From contig CM040088.1 in NCBI GenBank assembly GCA_022496805.1, positions 9,083,001 to 9,147,000 of the forward strand: a DNA stretch of 64,000 bases, written 5' to 3'. Positions 1 to 11,620 of the stretch are shown piece by piece. This stretch comes from Pohlia nutans (lineage: Eukaryota; Streptophyta; Bryopsida; Bryales; Mniaceae). The position numbers were made by a program, and so were the translations under genes. The notes beneath the pieces were generated by a model. That model was not told the origin of the DNA, ran no database searches, and saw only the letters and a program-made list of their open reading frames with translations. Every line of letters starts with the position of its first letter. Position 1 is the stretch's first letter.

Positions 1-28
1 CTTCTCATGTCCATCACAGTCGGCTTTC

Positions 29-603
29 TGAACCCCTAACTGCCTTAGCGTCCATTTTTTGGACGATGTACAGATTTCATCCCTATTTTCTCATCCGTCA
101 TGCAATTTTTCCAGTGTGGATTTTTTACTCTAGATTCTATGGGAAGTTAGCTTCATGAATGTGTGATCCGATTAGAAAGGGGATGATTTGTGAAATTTTA
201 TGCCTCATTTCATGTTGTAGTGATTCACCCAAAATTTCAAAGATTTCAATGTAAAAGTGCTTTTGAAAAAATCAACTCATAAAATTAAGCAACCAAAAAA
301 TCTCCAAAAATCACTACAATTAGAGTATTACATTTCAACCAATCACAACAAATTTCATCTACAAATTGTCAATATCCTATTCGTAATCGAATTACAAAAG
401 AATTTTGAATTTTGAGTTTCAAATTTTATACAAAATATTGGTGATAGTAATCATAGATCTAACCGCATGGATAGAATCAAAAATTCATAATGTACAACTT
501 TTATTCAAACATTAACTTCAAAATATCCCTCTTAGTTGCATTTTATAATGCATCTTTGCAAAACTGCCAAACTTGGAGAGGGCTCTAGGCATTTAGGGGT
601 TAA
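29..603 (+). mobile_element. TTAA-flanked MITE, family A, copy 1
   Basis: The element begins with AACCCCTAACTGCC and ends with TTTAGGGGTTAA, so its termini are inverted copies of CCCCTAA with TTAA at the right edge and a decayed TGAA at the left. The body is non-coding and about 70% AT. It is closely similar along its length to 719-1283 (opposite strand), 31010-32492 (interrupted), 47593-47873 (truncated) and 55861-56430. A four-base TTAA target and a CCC start are typical of piggyBac-type transposons. No transposase is present. Confidence 0.75.
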
Positions 604-718
604 TGCTTGCCAAACATTTCACCTTCTTGTACTGTACAAGGCCTCCCAAACCTTGTTCCTCATCTGTTCCGCACAGGCATAAAAAAAGTGCAGCCACAAT
701 TCTACTAGTTGGTACTGA

Positions 719-1283
719 TTAACCCCTAAACGTCCTCACGTCTCTCCAAATTTGGCAGTTTTGTGAAGATTCATCATGAAATGCAACGCAGACGAATATT
801 TTTGAACTTGATGTATGAATAAAAGTTTTACATTATTAATTTTAGATTCTAACCATACGGTTGGATCTGCAATTGCTATCACCAATATTATTGTATAAAT
901 TTTGAAACTTGAAATTCAAAACTCTTTTGTACAAATAAGATATTGACAATTTGTACATGAAAATTGTTGTGACTGGTTGAAATATAATACTCTAAGTGTA
1001 GTGATTTTTGAAGATTTTTTGTTTGCGTAATTTTATGAGTTGGCTTTTTTAAAGAGCACTTTTACACTTAAATCATCAAAATTTTGGGTGAATCACTTCA
1101 ACATGAAACGAGGCATAGAAATTTCACAAATCATCCCCTTTCTAATCGGATCACACATGCATGAAGCCAACTTTCCATAAAATATATAGTAAAAATCCAC
1201 GCTGCAAAAAGTCAATGACAGATGAGAAATTTGTGTTTGATTCTGTCCATCGTCCACATTCTGGTTGGACGTTTAGGGGTTAA
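719..1283 (-). mobile_element. TTAA-flanked MITE, family A, copy 2 (inverted)
   Basis: This copy has exact TTAA at both edges (719-722 and 1280-1283) and termini CCCCTAAACGTCC / GGACGTTTAGGGG. It is the reverse complement of the copy at 29-603 over its whole length, with a 115-bp spacer between them. A transcript through both could fold into a stem of more than 500 bp. Confidence 0.8.
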
Positions 1284-3104
1284 TCACATGATACCAACTG
1301 AATGACAGTATCACAGTAAGGAATTATCATGTTAAATTTTTGTTTCTGATTCTCACTCTGTAGATGGTTCCAGGATGTGTTTCAGATACACTCACTGTGA
1401 ACGATATCTAGAATATTCCAGATTCCTGGGAACGCATTTTGGCTTGAACCATGAGTATTCTTTTTACAATAGATCTGTGTTCTTCCGATGAAGCCTCTCA
1501 GATGCACAATCATTGGAAACGTAGTAAAACGTGTGTGTAGTGTTGGCTCGCGGAGGTCACTTTCAAATATCACGTAACAATGTGCAAACAAAGATAGGGT
1601 CCAAATAAATCTTTGAAGGTAAATTTTACAAATGATTTACACTAATATAGGATGCTCAAAATTGGTTACAAGAATAAAATGAAAATATTCTCATAATATT
1701 TCTAATTATATTAAGTATTACTTTTAGTTTGTAAGATACTTTTAAATACCTTTTGTTCACACGTGATACTCAAAAGATAGAAAGAGCTGGCACATGCCAG
1801 ATTACACTAGAAAGGTGGTGGAGTTGTTTAGTGCTTGCCAAGATTGAGACGAACCTCGCTCCGTCTGTCATGCTGGTCTGATCTGAGTAAAGTTTGGTAT
1901 AAACGTCGGTGCTTGGCCCTGATTTGGTTCATTTGAAGAGCAAGTTCCCCGTGCAACTCCGTCTCCTTCTCCAGAGCATTCAAATTGCAAGTAATTCAGG
2001 TGACATCAATGAGCGGATGGCAGTTGCTAATGTATCAGTACTGCATCACAATTAAACACACTTCGTTACCCGAAGCCAAGAAGTGCTAACGGAACAATGC
2101 ATTGCTATATTGTAACGTCGATGCAACCCATAACTGTAGAGGTGGCATGCAACCATTGGATAAGAAGGACAAGGTTATTTCCTGTAATCAAGGGCTACTT
2201 TGAAGTTATGATGCCTTTCTATTGTGACCCTTGATTAATCATCGTTGATGAAAGTTGAACAAGATCCAACCATTGATGTTATGTCTAGTAAATAATGTGC
2301 AAGCAACCATTGGTTATGAAAATACGTTGTCTCGCCACTCCTATGCCTCGACAAGGTTATTTCTCATAACTAGGGGCTGCTTGCACGTTGCCTAGTCCAT
2401 TATGGTGGTCTAGAATTAATTATTGCCCGGACGGATAGGAACACCATAGTTTAGTAGCATATTCACTTGCATAATAAATTGATAATGAATCTATGTACAA
2501 CACAATTGTCGAAGGGGGGTCGGCGTCGGCCTTGGCTTGCCCTTACCGATCCCACGAAGCTCCGCGGGGTTGTCAGGTGCGTCCTTTGGAAGGGGGTGCC
2601 CTACTATGAAATAGCTTTTTTAAAAGCACATTCTAGGTATTCCTAGTATTTAATGCCCACCCCTCCTCATATTCCACACATTCCACATTTTACCTCTCAA
2701 AGGTAATGCTCTTACTACTCTTTTTTTGCAAATGACACTAGTTAGGGTTGTAAAGCTCAATATATAGGCATTCTAGAATGTATATGTGATATTGTTTTCA
2801 CCAAAAAAAATTAAAATGCATATCTATGATGATTTAACCTTGTTTTCTTTAATTCTTTGTAGGTGTGCTTGATTGGAGCAAACATCGTGACGTGAAACAA
2901 GTTGAGGTAAACATTATTTTCAAAAATCCGTTTATTTTCGAAAACATCTCATTCTGAATATGTTATTTTCACCTCGAATCATTTAATCTTACTTTTAATT
3001 ACATGTAGTTATGTACAATCGCATTTTGAACATTGAATTTGGATCAAACATGTAGGCATCAATTGCTGAATTTAGTATATTTAGTCATAGGAAATCAAAT
3101 TTCT
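1284..3104. other. Non-coding interval
   Basis: AT-rich DNA without a supported gene. It contains a GC-rich patch at about 2509-2620 whose origin I cannot identify, and a short coding-like stretch at 1828-1980 listed separately. The short open frames here lack splice sites or recognisable protein sequence. Confidence 0.5.
1828..1980 (-). pseudogene. Possible C-terminal coding fragment, unidentified
   Basis: On the minus strand a frame of about 50 codons ends in TAA and reads as a charged, helix-like sequence starting NALEKETELHGELALQ and ending RSEVRLNLGKH. The composition, rich in Glu, Lys, Arg, Leu and Gln, is unlike the surrounding AT-rich shadow frames. An in-frame stop lies just upstream and no clean acceptor is visible, so it may be a relic exon. 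I do not recognise a family. Confidence 0.25.
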
Positions 3105-3645
3105 CATAAATTTCTCTAATTCAAAAAACAAACTCCACATTAGGACCCATAGAGGTTAGGGGCACCCAAAATTCATGTTGAATGTCAAGAATATCTCTTT
3201 AAAGCTACTAAATATAACATAATATACCATACATAATGAAATTTGAAATAGATTTCTGCAATTCGAAAGACAAACTCTACGTTAGGGCCCCTAGAGGTTA
3301 GAGGCACCCAAATTTTATGTTGGGTGTGAAGAATGTCTCTTAAAAGATACTAAATATAGCATAATATACCATACATAATGAATTTTGATGTAGATTTTTG
3401 CAATTTAAAAGACAAACACCAGATTAGGTTAGGGACAACCAAATTTCATGTTCGGTTCCGAGATTTATAGTCAAAGCTGCTAAATTTTGCAAATTTTGCC
3501 ATACATACTCAAAATTGATATAAATTTCCACATTTCAAAAGACAAACAACACGCTTGGGCCCTTAGAGGTTAGGAGCACTCAAAATTCATGTTGGGTTCT
3601 AAGATTTATAATTAAATCTTAGAAAATTTAGCATATTTTGCAATG
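3105..3645. repeat. Four-copy tandem repeat, period about 130-140 bp
   Basis: Four diverged head-to-tail copies share the sub-motifs ACAAACTCCACATTAGG, GAGGTTAGGGGCACCCAAA and ACCATACATAATGAA. The anchor ACAAAC recurs near 3127, 3269, 3409 and 3539. A weaker fifth start may lie near 3828. The array is non-coding. Confidence 0.8.
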
Positions 3646-4364
3646 CACACACGAATTTGCTACGGAGTGTAAATATTATTTATTTTGTGGTGTATGTCTT
3701 CATTTTTACATGAAATGAAGCGTTCTGTTTTGATTTTCTATCATATAGTAATAAAAGAATATTTCACATTATGTTGAATTTTTTAATACATCTCAAATTT
3801 GATATGAATGAATGTGTTGTTGCCATTTAAAAAACAAGAACATATGAAATTTTAGGGGGTAAAATTTTAGAAAAGCGCAAATTTTGCACTATCGTGGCCA
3901 TTGGACAATGCACTTGGTTAAGTACAAAAATTGCCAATTCAATGTTTTTTGCATTTGCTTTATCCATAATTTAATTCAATTTGAGGTGACGAAATTCAAT
4001 TGAAAATCCATAACTTTCACACTGTACATCACGAATTTTCGACCCCACTGATTTTGAACAATTTCAGTGCAAATTCCGATATTTCATGGGTGCGTTCATT
4101 TTTCGCATTGATTCCGCATCTTTGCGTCATTCATTACAACTGCACTAATATGACATTGTGCTCGTATAAGCGGATATAATACTACTTCAACATGATTGAT
4201 AGATCTATTGAAAACGTGAGAATTCTTCACTCTATATAGTTGTCAAATGTTGTGTCTTAATCGTCTTTAAAGCCACATTGATTCAGTGTGTTTTTTGTTC
4301 GACATCATTTTTTCTATATCTAGAATTTCTTTCTTTCGCTATCTAGATTTGGTCAAAATAATTT
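3646..4364. other. Non-coding AT-rich interval
   Basis: No gene, RNA or defined element is visible here. A weak remnant of the preceding tandem repeat may extend to about 3860. Confidence 0.5.
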
Positions 4365-4600
4365 TATTTAAAAAAATAAAAAATAAAATTTCGATGATGA
4401 AGTAAATGAAATCTGCCCGAATTTTTTTCTGCCCTGTCCGAACATTATTTCGGGCTGCTCGGTCCAACTACTAAGGCTGCCCAGACCACGATGGGGCCCA
4501 CCATGGTTTACCCGGGCTCCATCGCCGGTGGCCGGAAATTGAACACGAGACCACCTAACTCCAAACCGTGCTCTAAACCACCACACCACATAGAAGTCTT
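4365..4600 (-). mobile_element. tRNA-derived SINE-like element
   Basis: Read on the minus strand from about 4600, the sequence starts with a tRNA-like head. It has an A-box-like TGGTTTAGAGCACGG and a B-box-like GTGTTCAATTTCC about 30 bp further on, followed by an unrelated GC-rich body and a T/A-rich tail. This order (pol III promoter, body, A-rich end) is that of plant SINEs. The tRNA part is too decayed to be a functional tRNA gene. I could not fix a target-site duplication. Confidence 0.5.
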
Positions 4601-4679
4601 GATGCAAGTCAATGAATTGTTTTAATACTTATAAATGAATGTAACCATTGGCGATTTTTTTGCTATGTATATTTAAATT

Positions 4680-5335
4680 TTTTTTCGAATTTTCTTTTCG
4701 CACTACATCATGCAGGCTTTTTTTTTTCTGTATCTCGAATTTTTTTTTAGAATATTATGATTTTATTTTATTTTTGCCAAAATTGTGATGGCTATGAGTT
4801 GTTTTTTTTTTTCAACGGACTTTGGATGGTTTTAGCGATGTAAAAAAAACTTTTTTTCCAAATTTATTTTACACTAGATCAGGCAGGATTTTTTTCTATA
4901 TCTAGAAAAATTTCAAAAAATTTTAATTTGTTGTTTTGCCAAAATCTTGAAGGCTGTGAGCTGGGTTCTTTTTCCGCAGACTTTGGATGTTTTTAGCAAT
5001 GTAAAAAAAACTTTTTTTCCAAATTCTTTTTGCACTAGATGAAGCAAGTTTTTTTCTATATCTAGAAAAACTTTCAAAATATTATGAATGTTTTTTTTTG
5101 CTAAAATCATGAAGGCTGTGAGCTGTTTTTTTAATTTTCAGCGGATTTTTGGATGTTTTGAGCGATGTAAAAAAAACTTTCTTTCCAAATTTTTTTTGCA
5201 CTACATTATGCAGGCTTTTTTCTATATCTTAAAAAATCTTCAAATAAATTTGAATTTTTTTTGATGAAATCATGATGGCTGAGAGCTTTTTTTTCTTTCA
5301 ATTTGCATATTTTTAGCGATGTTTCAAAACATTTA
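4680..5335. repeat. Four-copy tandem repeat, period about 160-175 bp
   Basis: Diverged tandem copies carry the anchor CACTACATCATGCAGG followed by long T runs, TCTATATCTAGAAAAA and GAAGGCTGTGAGCTG. Anchors lie near 4700, 4872, 5031 and 5201. The array directly abuts the SINE-like element at 4365-4600. The small open frames in it are products of the repeat. Confidence 0.8.
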
Positions 5336-8300
5336 TTTTCCAGTTTTTTCTAATTTTATATTAGAGAAACATTTTTTCCAATTTTTTTTTTTCATTTTAT
5401 GTTTGATTGAACCAAAAATCATTTTTTTCATTGTAAGTTTTTGTATGTTTTTGCAACATTTTTACCACTTTATGACATTTCAACATATATGCCTTTCTGT
5501 TTCAATTGAATTTTTTTGATTGTATGTTAGTGAAACGAGTTGTGGGTCTAATAAATAAATAAATAAAGTTAATCCTTGGATATTCACCTTGAGATAAGTC
5601 ATGAAAGAGAGGTATAAAGAATGAAAGTAAAAAACTAAATTGGACAGTGCATAACTTTGGGATTGAATGAAAAAAAATTAAATGGTCAAAATGTTGTAGC
5701 AAGCAATTAAAAGCTTTTGCAATTTTATTTTTTGAAAAGCTGCTCAAATTGAGTTCAAAGAAAGTCTGATTTTAAACTCAATTTAACCCGTAATGCTTCG
5801 AGAGATCATTTTTTGGTCGATGCCCCCCTTTTATGAACTGCCTCAGACTCAAAAATTAAAAATTTGATTAAATTTATAATCATTTTCTAATAGGAAATCA
5901 AGTATGCTTTCGAACCCAATTCGAATCATGCCAATCCAAGTTAAACTCCACCTAGGGGAACTATTAAAAAAACAACACCTCTACATTGTCTCGTGTTACA
6001 AATTTTACTATTTTGGAAAAGTAATGTTGTTCTTTTTTGTACATCTTTTTTTTTTTTGCTCTTATGTTGAAAAGTACAATTATAACCAATAATACCAAAT
6101 TTTGAATTCTAAAAGTATAAAATGTAATTTTATTGAATTTTTAATGTTAATTGCTTCTAAATTCTATAAATGAAGATCTAAAAATATTTTGGGAAATTAG
6201 ACCGCAAGGATATTTTAAAGAAGATTTTATAAATATTCCAAAAGATTCCAAATAATATAAACTATTTTGAAAATATGCCAAAAGATTATAAAAGATTCCA
6301 ACATATTCCAAAATATTCCAAAATAAAATATTAAAATATTCTTGGTATTTTCCCTATTAATTATATTTCGTCATTAAATCAATTGTTTTAGAACATTAGA
6401 AACTTTTTTTGTTGAGAAGTATGACACCCTATTGCGAAAACACCCTTGAACATGACCTGGAGAAATTTAAGTCACTCATTCTCAAATTAAAAACTTGAAA
6501 TAATTCTCAGCTGATTTTGTTTTGATTGATGCCACTAAATAGCAATGGATTTCATACACATCCACACGGATGTCGTACGATGACCACACGGATATCGTAC
6601 GACGATAATTTGCATTATAAAAGATGTTGAAATCGCACGGATACAATGAAAGGCCTAGATATGATACGTATACGATACCATATCCGCATTCTAGGCAATC
6701 GCATGTTATCTGTATCTTATTAGCCATATAATGTAAATACACAATTAACGCACGAATTCCGTTAAGCACGACTTTCACGCGGAAACAACATTTTTTTCTT
6801 AAACATCGTAAAGACACTTCATTCACATCTTGGTATTACATGTCACTTCCGTATCATAATGACACTTCTAAATCCATGTATGATGTTTGGAATCAGTGTT
6901 TAAAAAAAAGCGCACGGAAACCGTTAAAAATCAGTGGGGTCCAAAATTCCTGATGTAGGTCTAAAAGCTACAAAACGACTTTAGTGCACCCCAAGTCGTT
7001 GAGAGCTTTTTGACGATATAAAAAATGACATTAAAAATTCTCCATATTCCATTTCTCATAATTTAATTTAATTTATTATTGCAAAATTCTTTTAAAAATT
7101 CATAACTTATACGGTGTAGGTCTAAACATGACGAAACGAACTCCATGCATCCCTCCTCATAGAGAGCTTTTTGACGGTACCAAAATTGCAAATAGGGAGT
7201 GCACAGTTTGAGAGATCTCAACATACTAAACAAACAAAACAAACAAACAAACAAACAAGCTATCTTAATGTATAGATTTCTACACGCCGTAAATATCTAG
7301 GAAAGGCTTCTGTAGACAAAATTGAGGATCAAATGTCTAAATATTATTAAATTATATAAGAGCTTTCTTCATTATTTATGACTCTTTCACGATAGGGTGT
7401 CCAAAATATGTAGTGTGACTTTGTATAAGAAGCGAAATTTGGCGGTAAACATTTTCTATTGGTCATTGAAATTGGTTTTTTGGCAAAAAGTAAACCAGAG
7501 TGAAAAGGTATTTGGGATTGTATATATATTAATTTTTTCAGAAATAATATAATATAGTATTTGGACCAAAATATAATACATTGCGTTCGGTGATGCTGTA
7601 GAAGAAATACGTTATTGCCTTAATTGATACGTTTGATTGAAGATATAGTGATGGCAATAATTTTCCTCAATTCCTATAACATAAAGGTATCGTATTCAAA
7701 ATATTCCCAAAATATTCCATGAACAAAGTGAATATTAGAGGTTTATGGCGACAGTTTTTGTTCCTTTACATTAAATGCCCCTTAAAATGGCAAGTTCCTA
7801 GAAATTTTCTCCTGAACTTAATTGGCTAATTGAAACAGAGCTTGTGGTATGGGTGGAATATACATTTGATATGGTTTGCAAATGGATAAAATGACATCAA
7901 TAGGAATGTTCCAAAAGATCCTAAGAATATTCTAAAATAATATAAAATACTTTGAAAAGTTTCCAACAAGATTCCATTTTACTATATTAAAATATTTTTG
8001 GTATTTTCCCTATTAAAAATATTACGTCATTAATTCAATGGTTTTACAACATTAGAAACTTTTTTTTGTTGAAACCTATGACACCCATAATGCGAAAACA
8101 CTCTTATGCTCAATAATATGAAGAACCTTATGATTCTAGAAAACCCTTTTGATTGTTTGTCCATTGAAAAACAATTAAGAATTATAAATGAAAAAACTGA
8201 CAAGAAATCTTCATGCATTGGGTCATCAATGATAGGAGGTTTAACGTCTTCCTAAGAAATTGGTAATGATTTGTGTTTGGTACTTTTTATAACATACACT

Positions 8301-8890
8301 TATAGAATTTTTAAAATTTATCTATATTCACTATCTAAAATAACTCCATTGCATTGTAGCAAATAATGACATAGTAGCGGATGTTTTGTTGAAATAAAAG
8401 TTTAAAGATTTTTTTAATATAAAAGTATAAAAAATCCTCAAAATTTGAAAAACCAAACAATAAATTCTTCATTTAACACACGATCTCTACGGAGAGACGG
8501 AACCTAAAAGTCTTCTCCTATTTTCTAGTAACGACCTCCTCAATAGATAGTGGCTTTTTGGAATTATATATTACGAGATTTTAACAATTTGTTTCAATTT
8601 GGAAGCATTTAATTCTGACCCTGTAGGAAGAAATTGTGGTCAATTTAGCCATGTTTTCACTACCAAAATTAAACAAAATATTCAAATGTAAAATTTTAAC
8701 CAAAATTTATATCGTAGCTACTAAACTACAAAAAATCATGCAAAATTTGACATAGCACCTTGGAGCAACCCAAGAAAAATGAAAATTGAAAAAATAGAAA
8801 AAGAAAAAAGAAGCCAAGCCCGAAGTGCCAACAGAGCCGCTTTCGACTTAAGGGAACATAAACACCAACTGGGAACGAAGAAGCATGGGA
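5336..8890. other. Gene-free AT-rich interval with dispersed repeats
   Basis: No gene is supported. The open frame at 6482-6826 (minus) is repeat-derived: it covers a 22-bp near-duplicate (CACACGGATGTCGTACGATGA) and imperfect GGATACGTATC-type palindromes. A decayed left end of family A (TTAACCCGTAATGC) begins at 5783. Stretches at 6230-6450 and 7905-8115 are direct copies of each other, and 7390-7560 matches 62376-62560 in inverted orientation. Confidence 0.6.
7905..8115. repeat. Dispersed repeat, direct copy of 6230-6450
   Basis: Both copies contain runs of AAAATATTCCAAAAGATTCC-type sequence, then TTTTCCCTATTAA, an ACGTCATTAA-like segment, ACATTAGAAACTTTTTTT and TATGACACCC. They lie about 1.67 kb apart in the same orientation. 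No termini could be defined. Confidence 0.6.
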
Positions 8891-8897
8891 ACACATC

Positions 8898-8906
8898 TTA
8901 GGGTTT
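8898..8906 (-). promoter_or_regulatory. Telo-box upstream of RPL5
   Basis: TTAGGGTTT (AAACCCTAA on the other strand) lies about 120 bp upstream of the RPL5 start codon. Telo-boxes are a known promoter element of plant ribosomal-protein and translation genes. A related TAAGGGTTT occurs at about 8945. Confidence 0.5.
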
Positions 8907-9027
8907 CCCAATCGGACGGCCAGAAAACACCATCAGTTTGGCTGTAAGGGTTTGGCCCTCTCACTAGTTCTCCCTCTTTGAAGCGCCTCCCTTGCGTCGC
9001 TCGTTGCTGCCTGGGAGCTCCTCCATC

Positions 9028-11312
9028 ATGGTTCGTCTCTCACCCTGTTGACAATTCCTTTGCAATGTACACACAAACTTTCAGTTTTTTAATCTTACAG
9101 TTTGCCCCTGTTTTTGTGAAATCACCAGGTGTTCATCAAACCCAACAAGACGAAGGCCTACTTCAAGCGGTTCCAGGTCAAGTACAAACGCAGGAGAGGT
9201 GAGATGGGTTACAATTATGTTTTTCCAAGGATTTCTGGGGTTGATTGTATTGCTGCAATTTTTTTTGAGATTAGGGTTTCGAGCTTGAGGGTATTGATTA
9301 TTTTGCAGCCGGTAAGACCGACTACCGTGCGAGGATCCGGTTGACCACGCAGGACAAAAACAAATACAACACTCCCAAGTACCGTTTCGTCGTGCGATTT
9401 GTATCCTTTGAACTGGAAGGGTTGCGTTGCGCTTTTGTGACAGTGCTCTGGGGATTGCGTCAGTAATATGCTTATTAGGGTTTGGTGAAGGTTTGCTTTC
9501 TAGTTACTTATAGGTCTGAGCTCCGTACTCTGAAGCTTTGAAAATGTTACTGTTCGCTGTGAGTGTGCCTTGACCTATATTCCTCAGACCAACAAGGATA
9601 TTGTTGCGCAAATCACCTACGCCACTCTTGCTGGAGATATTGTGCTTACCGCTGCTTATGCTCATGAGCTTCCTCGGTATGGACTGAAGGGTGGTCTCAC
9701 CAATTACGCTGCTGGTAAGTGGATGATTTATTCAATCTTCAGATGAATGTGAAATGTCTTTTTTTTATCGATACGGTTTGTATATGTCATTTACTTTCTT
9801 TTCCTTCATTCTGCACAGCCTACTGCACTGGCCTCCTTTTGGCTCGCCGTCATTTGAAGAACTTCGAGTTGGATCAGGAGTACGTTGGCAACGAAACGGT
9901 TCGTTTCATTTCACTTTCTGGACTGCTGCAGGGGCGCTAGAATTTCAATACTTGAATGCTGGAATTCGTTCTTTTATGAGGGGCGTCATTCCCGTACCGC
10001 CTTGTATTTTACATTCAAGGGCACTCTTAAAGATATGGACAGGATGTAAATGTTGCGGATAGTGCCTTTCAGAGTGTTGGGACTAGGTTTTGTGTAGGTG
10101 AAAAATGAGTGAATTGTGTGAGCTAATATCAAAAGACCTTTCTTTGCATAATTACCATGCCAACCCTTTTAACTCAACCTAAACACTCTTCTTATTCAAC
10201 TCTTTCTCTATTGTTTTAGAACCGCATGCAGTAGCTCATTGTCTTAGTCTCCTGCAGGCAACTGGTGAGGATTTCAACGTTGAAGAAGGTGAAGGAAAGA
10301 GGCCATTCAGGGCTCTTTTGGATGTGGGTCTGGTGAGGACCACCACTGGAAACCGCGTCTTTGGTGCTCTGAAGGTATTGTAACTCATCCACGATTCGGA
10401 TCTGTATTCAATTTCCTTTGTAGTTCTTGACAGACTGCATTCTGAGGTTCGATCTTGGAATTCCTATCATTATCATTGACTTCACATTACAGAGCAGGTT
10501 CAAGGCTTTCTATTTCCTTTCATGAACAGTTGGCTTAACAGAAATCTTTTTATCTTGATGGTATTCTCTTAGGGTGCTCTTGATGGAGGATTGGATGTCC
10601 CTCACAGCGAGAAGCGATTCCCAGGCTTCAGCAAGGATGACAAGTCCTTGAATGCCGAGACACACCGCAAGTACATTTTGGGTGGTCACGTTGCGGATTA
10701 CATGAGGGTAAATATGTTCATAATTACCTTGATCTTTTCACAACTTGATAACTGTGTGGACTTGTTTATAGCTTTCACTGAGAGTAGCTATTGGATGCAA
10801 CAAAATATGACTCCTCAGTTACTTTCTTTTAGTTTCTCATTTGTAGCCCTACTTGATAAGATTTGCAGTCATCATTGAGAGTTTTAGCTGGAATTGTGCA
10901 TTTGTAAGCAACTCACAGCTGTCCTTGTTGCTGATTGCCAGCTCTTGAAGGAAGATGAGCCTGAGAAGTACCAGTCTCACTTCAGCGGATTTATCAAGGA
11001 AGGTGTGGAGGCCGATGGTCTTGCAGACATGTACACGAAAGTGCACGCTGCTATCCGTGCAGATGCCACTATTCAGAAGACTGAGAAGAAGGCTCCTGCT
11101 GAAAAGAGGAAGTGAGTGTTTTTTCACTTTTCTGCACTTACTTTTTATTCATATTGAACAGATTTTTTAATCCGTATGATTCTTGCAATCTCCTGACTTC
11201 GGAACATGGATTTGTTGTGTTCAGATGGAAGATTCAGAAGTTGACCTATGATGAGCGCCAGGCTGCCTTGGTCAAACGCCTTAACGCCATTAATGGTGAA
11301 GATGAGGAATAG
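9028..11312 (+). CDS. RPL5: 60S ribosomal protein L5 (uL18)
   Basis: This structural protein of the large ribosomal subunit binds 5S rRNA and belongs to the central protuberance. The inferred protein has 293 residues; plant RPL5 has about 300. Coding exons: 9028-9030, 9129-9198, 9309-9400, 9588-9714, 9819-9898, 10258-10374, 10573-10707, 10942-11111, 11225-11312; all junctions are GT-AG and phase-consistent. Recognisable stretches include [21 protein letters not shown]-type [57 protein letters not shown] and GGHVADYM. Exon 1 contributes only the ATG, an arrangement common in ribosomal protein genes. The last intron begins inside AGGAAGTGAGTG; reading through it would create a premature stop, and splicing gives [14 protein letters not shown]. 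The C-terminus is acidic (NGEDEE). A telo-box lies upstream. Identification is secure. Confidence 0.97.
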
Positions 11313-11620
11313 ACATAGATCTGGATGCCTGTCTTTGTGTTTGAAGGACAAGCGTGAACAAGCGAGCATGGCTTGCGGGAAGGGGCCTGGACACCCTGAC
11401 TTGTATCTCTTGCTTCAGTTGTATGCATTTGGGCATTATGAATTCACTTTTGGTCAAATCTCGTGTAAAGAATATCTTCCAGTGTATCAGAAGGTTCCAG
11501 TCTGATGTTTTGGCAGGCTCTCGTAGTTGATTGAGAGAGATTGAATACTCTAATGGATTGTTTAACATTTCTTAGCCCTGTGGTTAACTATGATTCCGAT
11601 TGGTAGAATGTGTTTATGGT
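11313..11620 (+). other. RPL5 3' flank
   Basis: Sequence between the RPL5 stop and the next MITE, presumably the 3' untranslated region. No other gene is seen. Confidence 0.5.

Noticed and set aside
6482..6826. 114-codon minus-strand frame
   Set aside because: It covers palindromic GGATACGTATC-type repeats, has no recognisable domain and no splice-linked partners.
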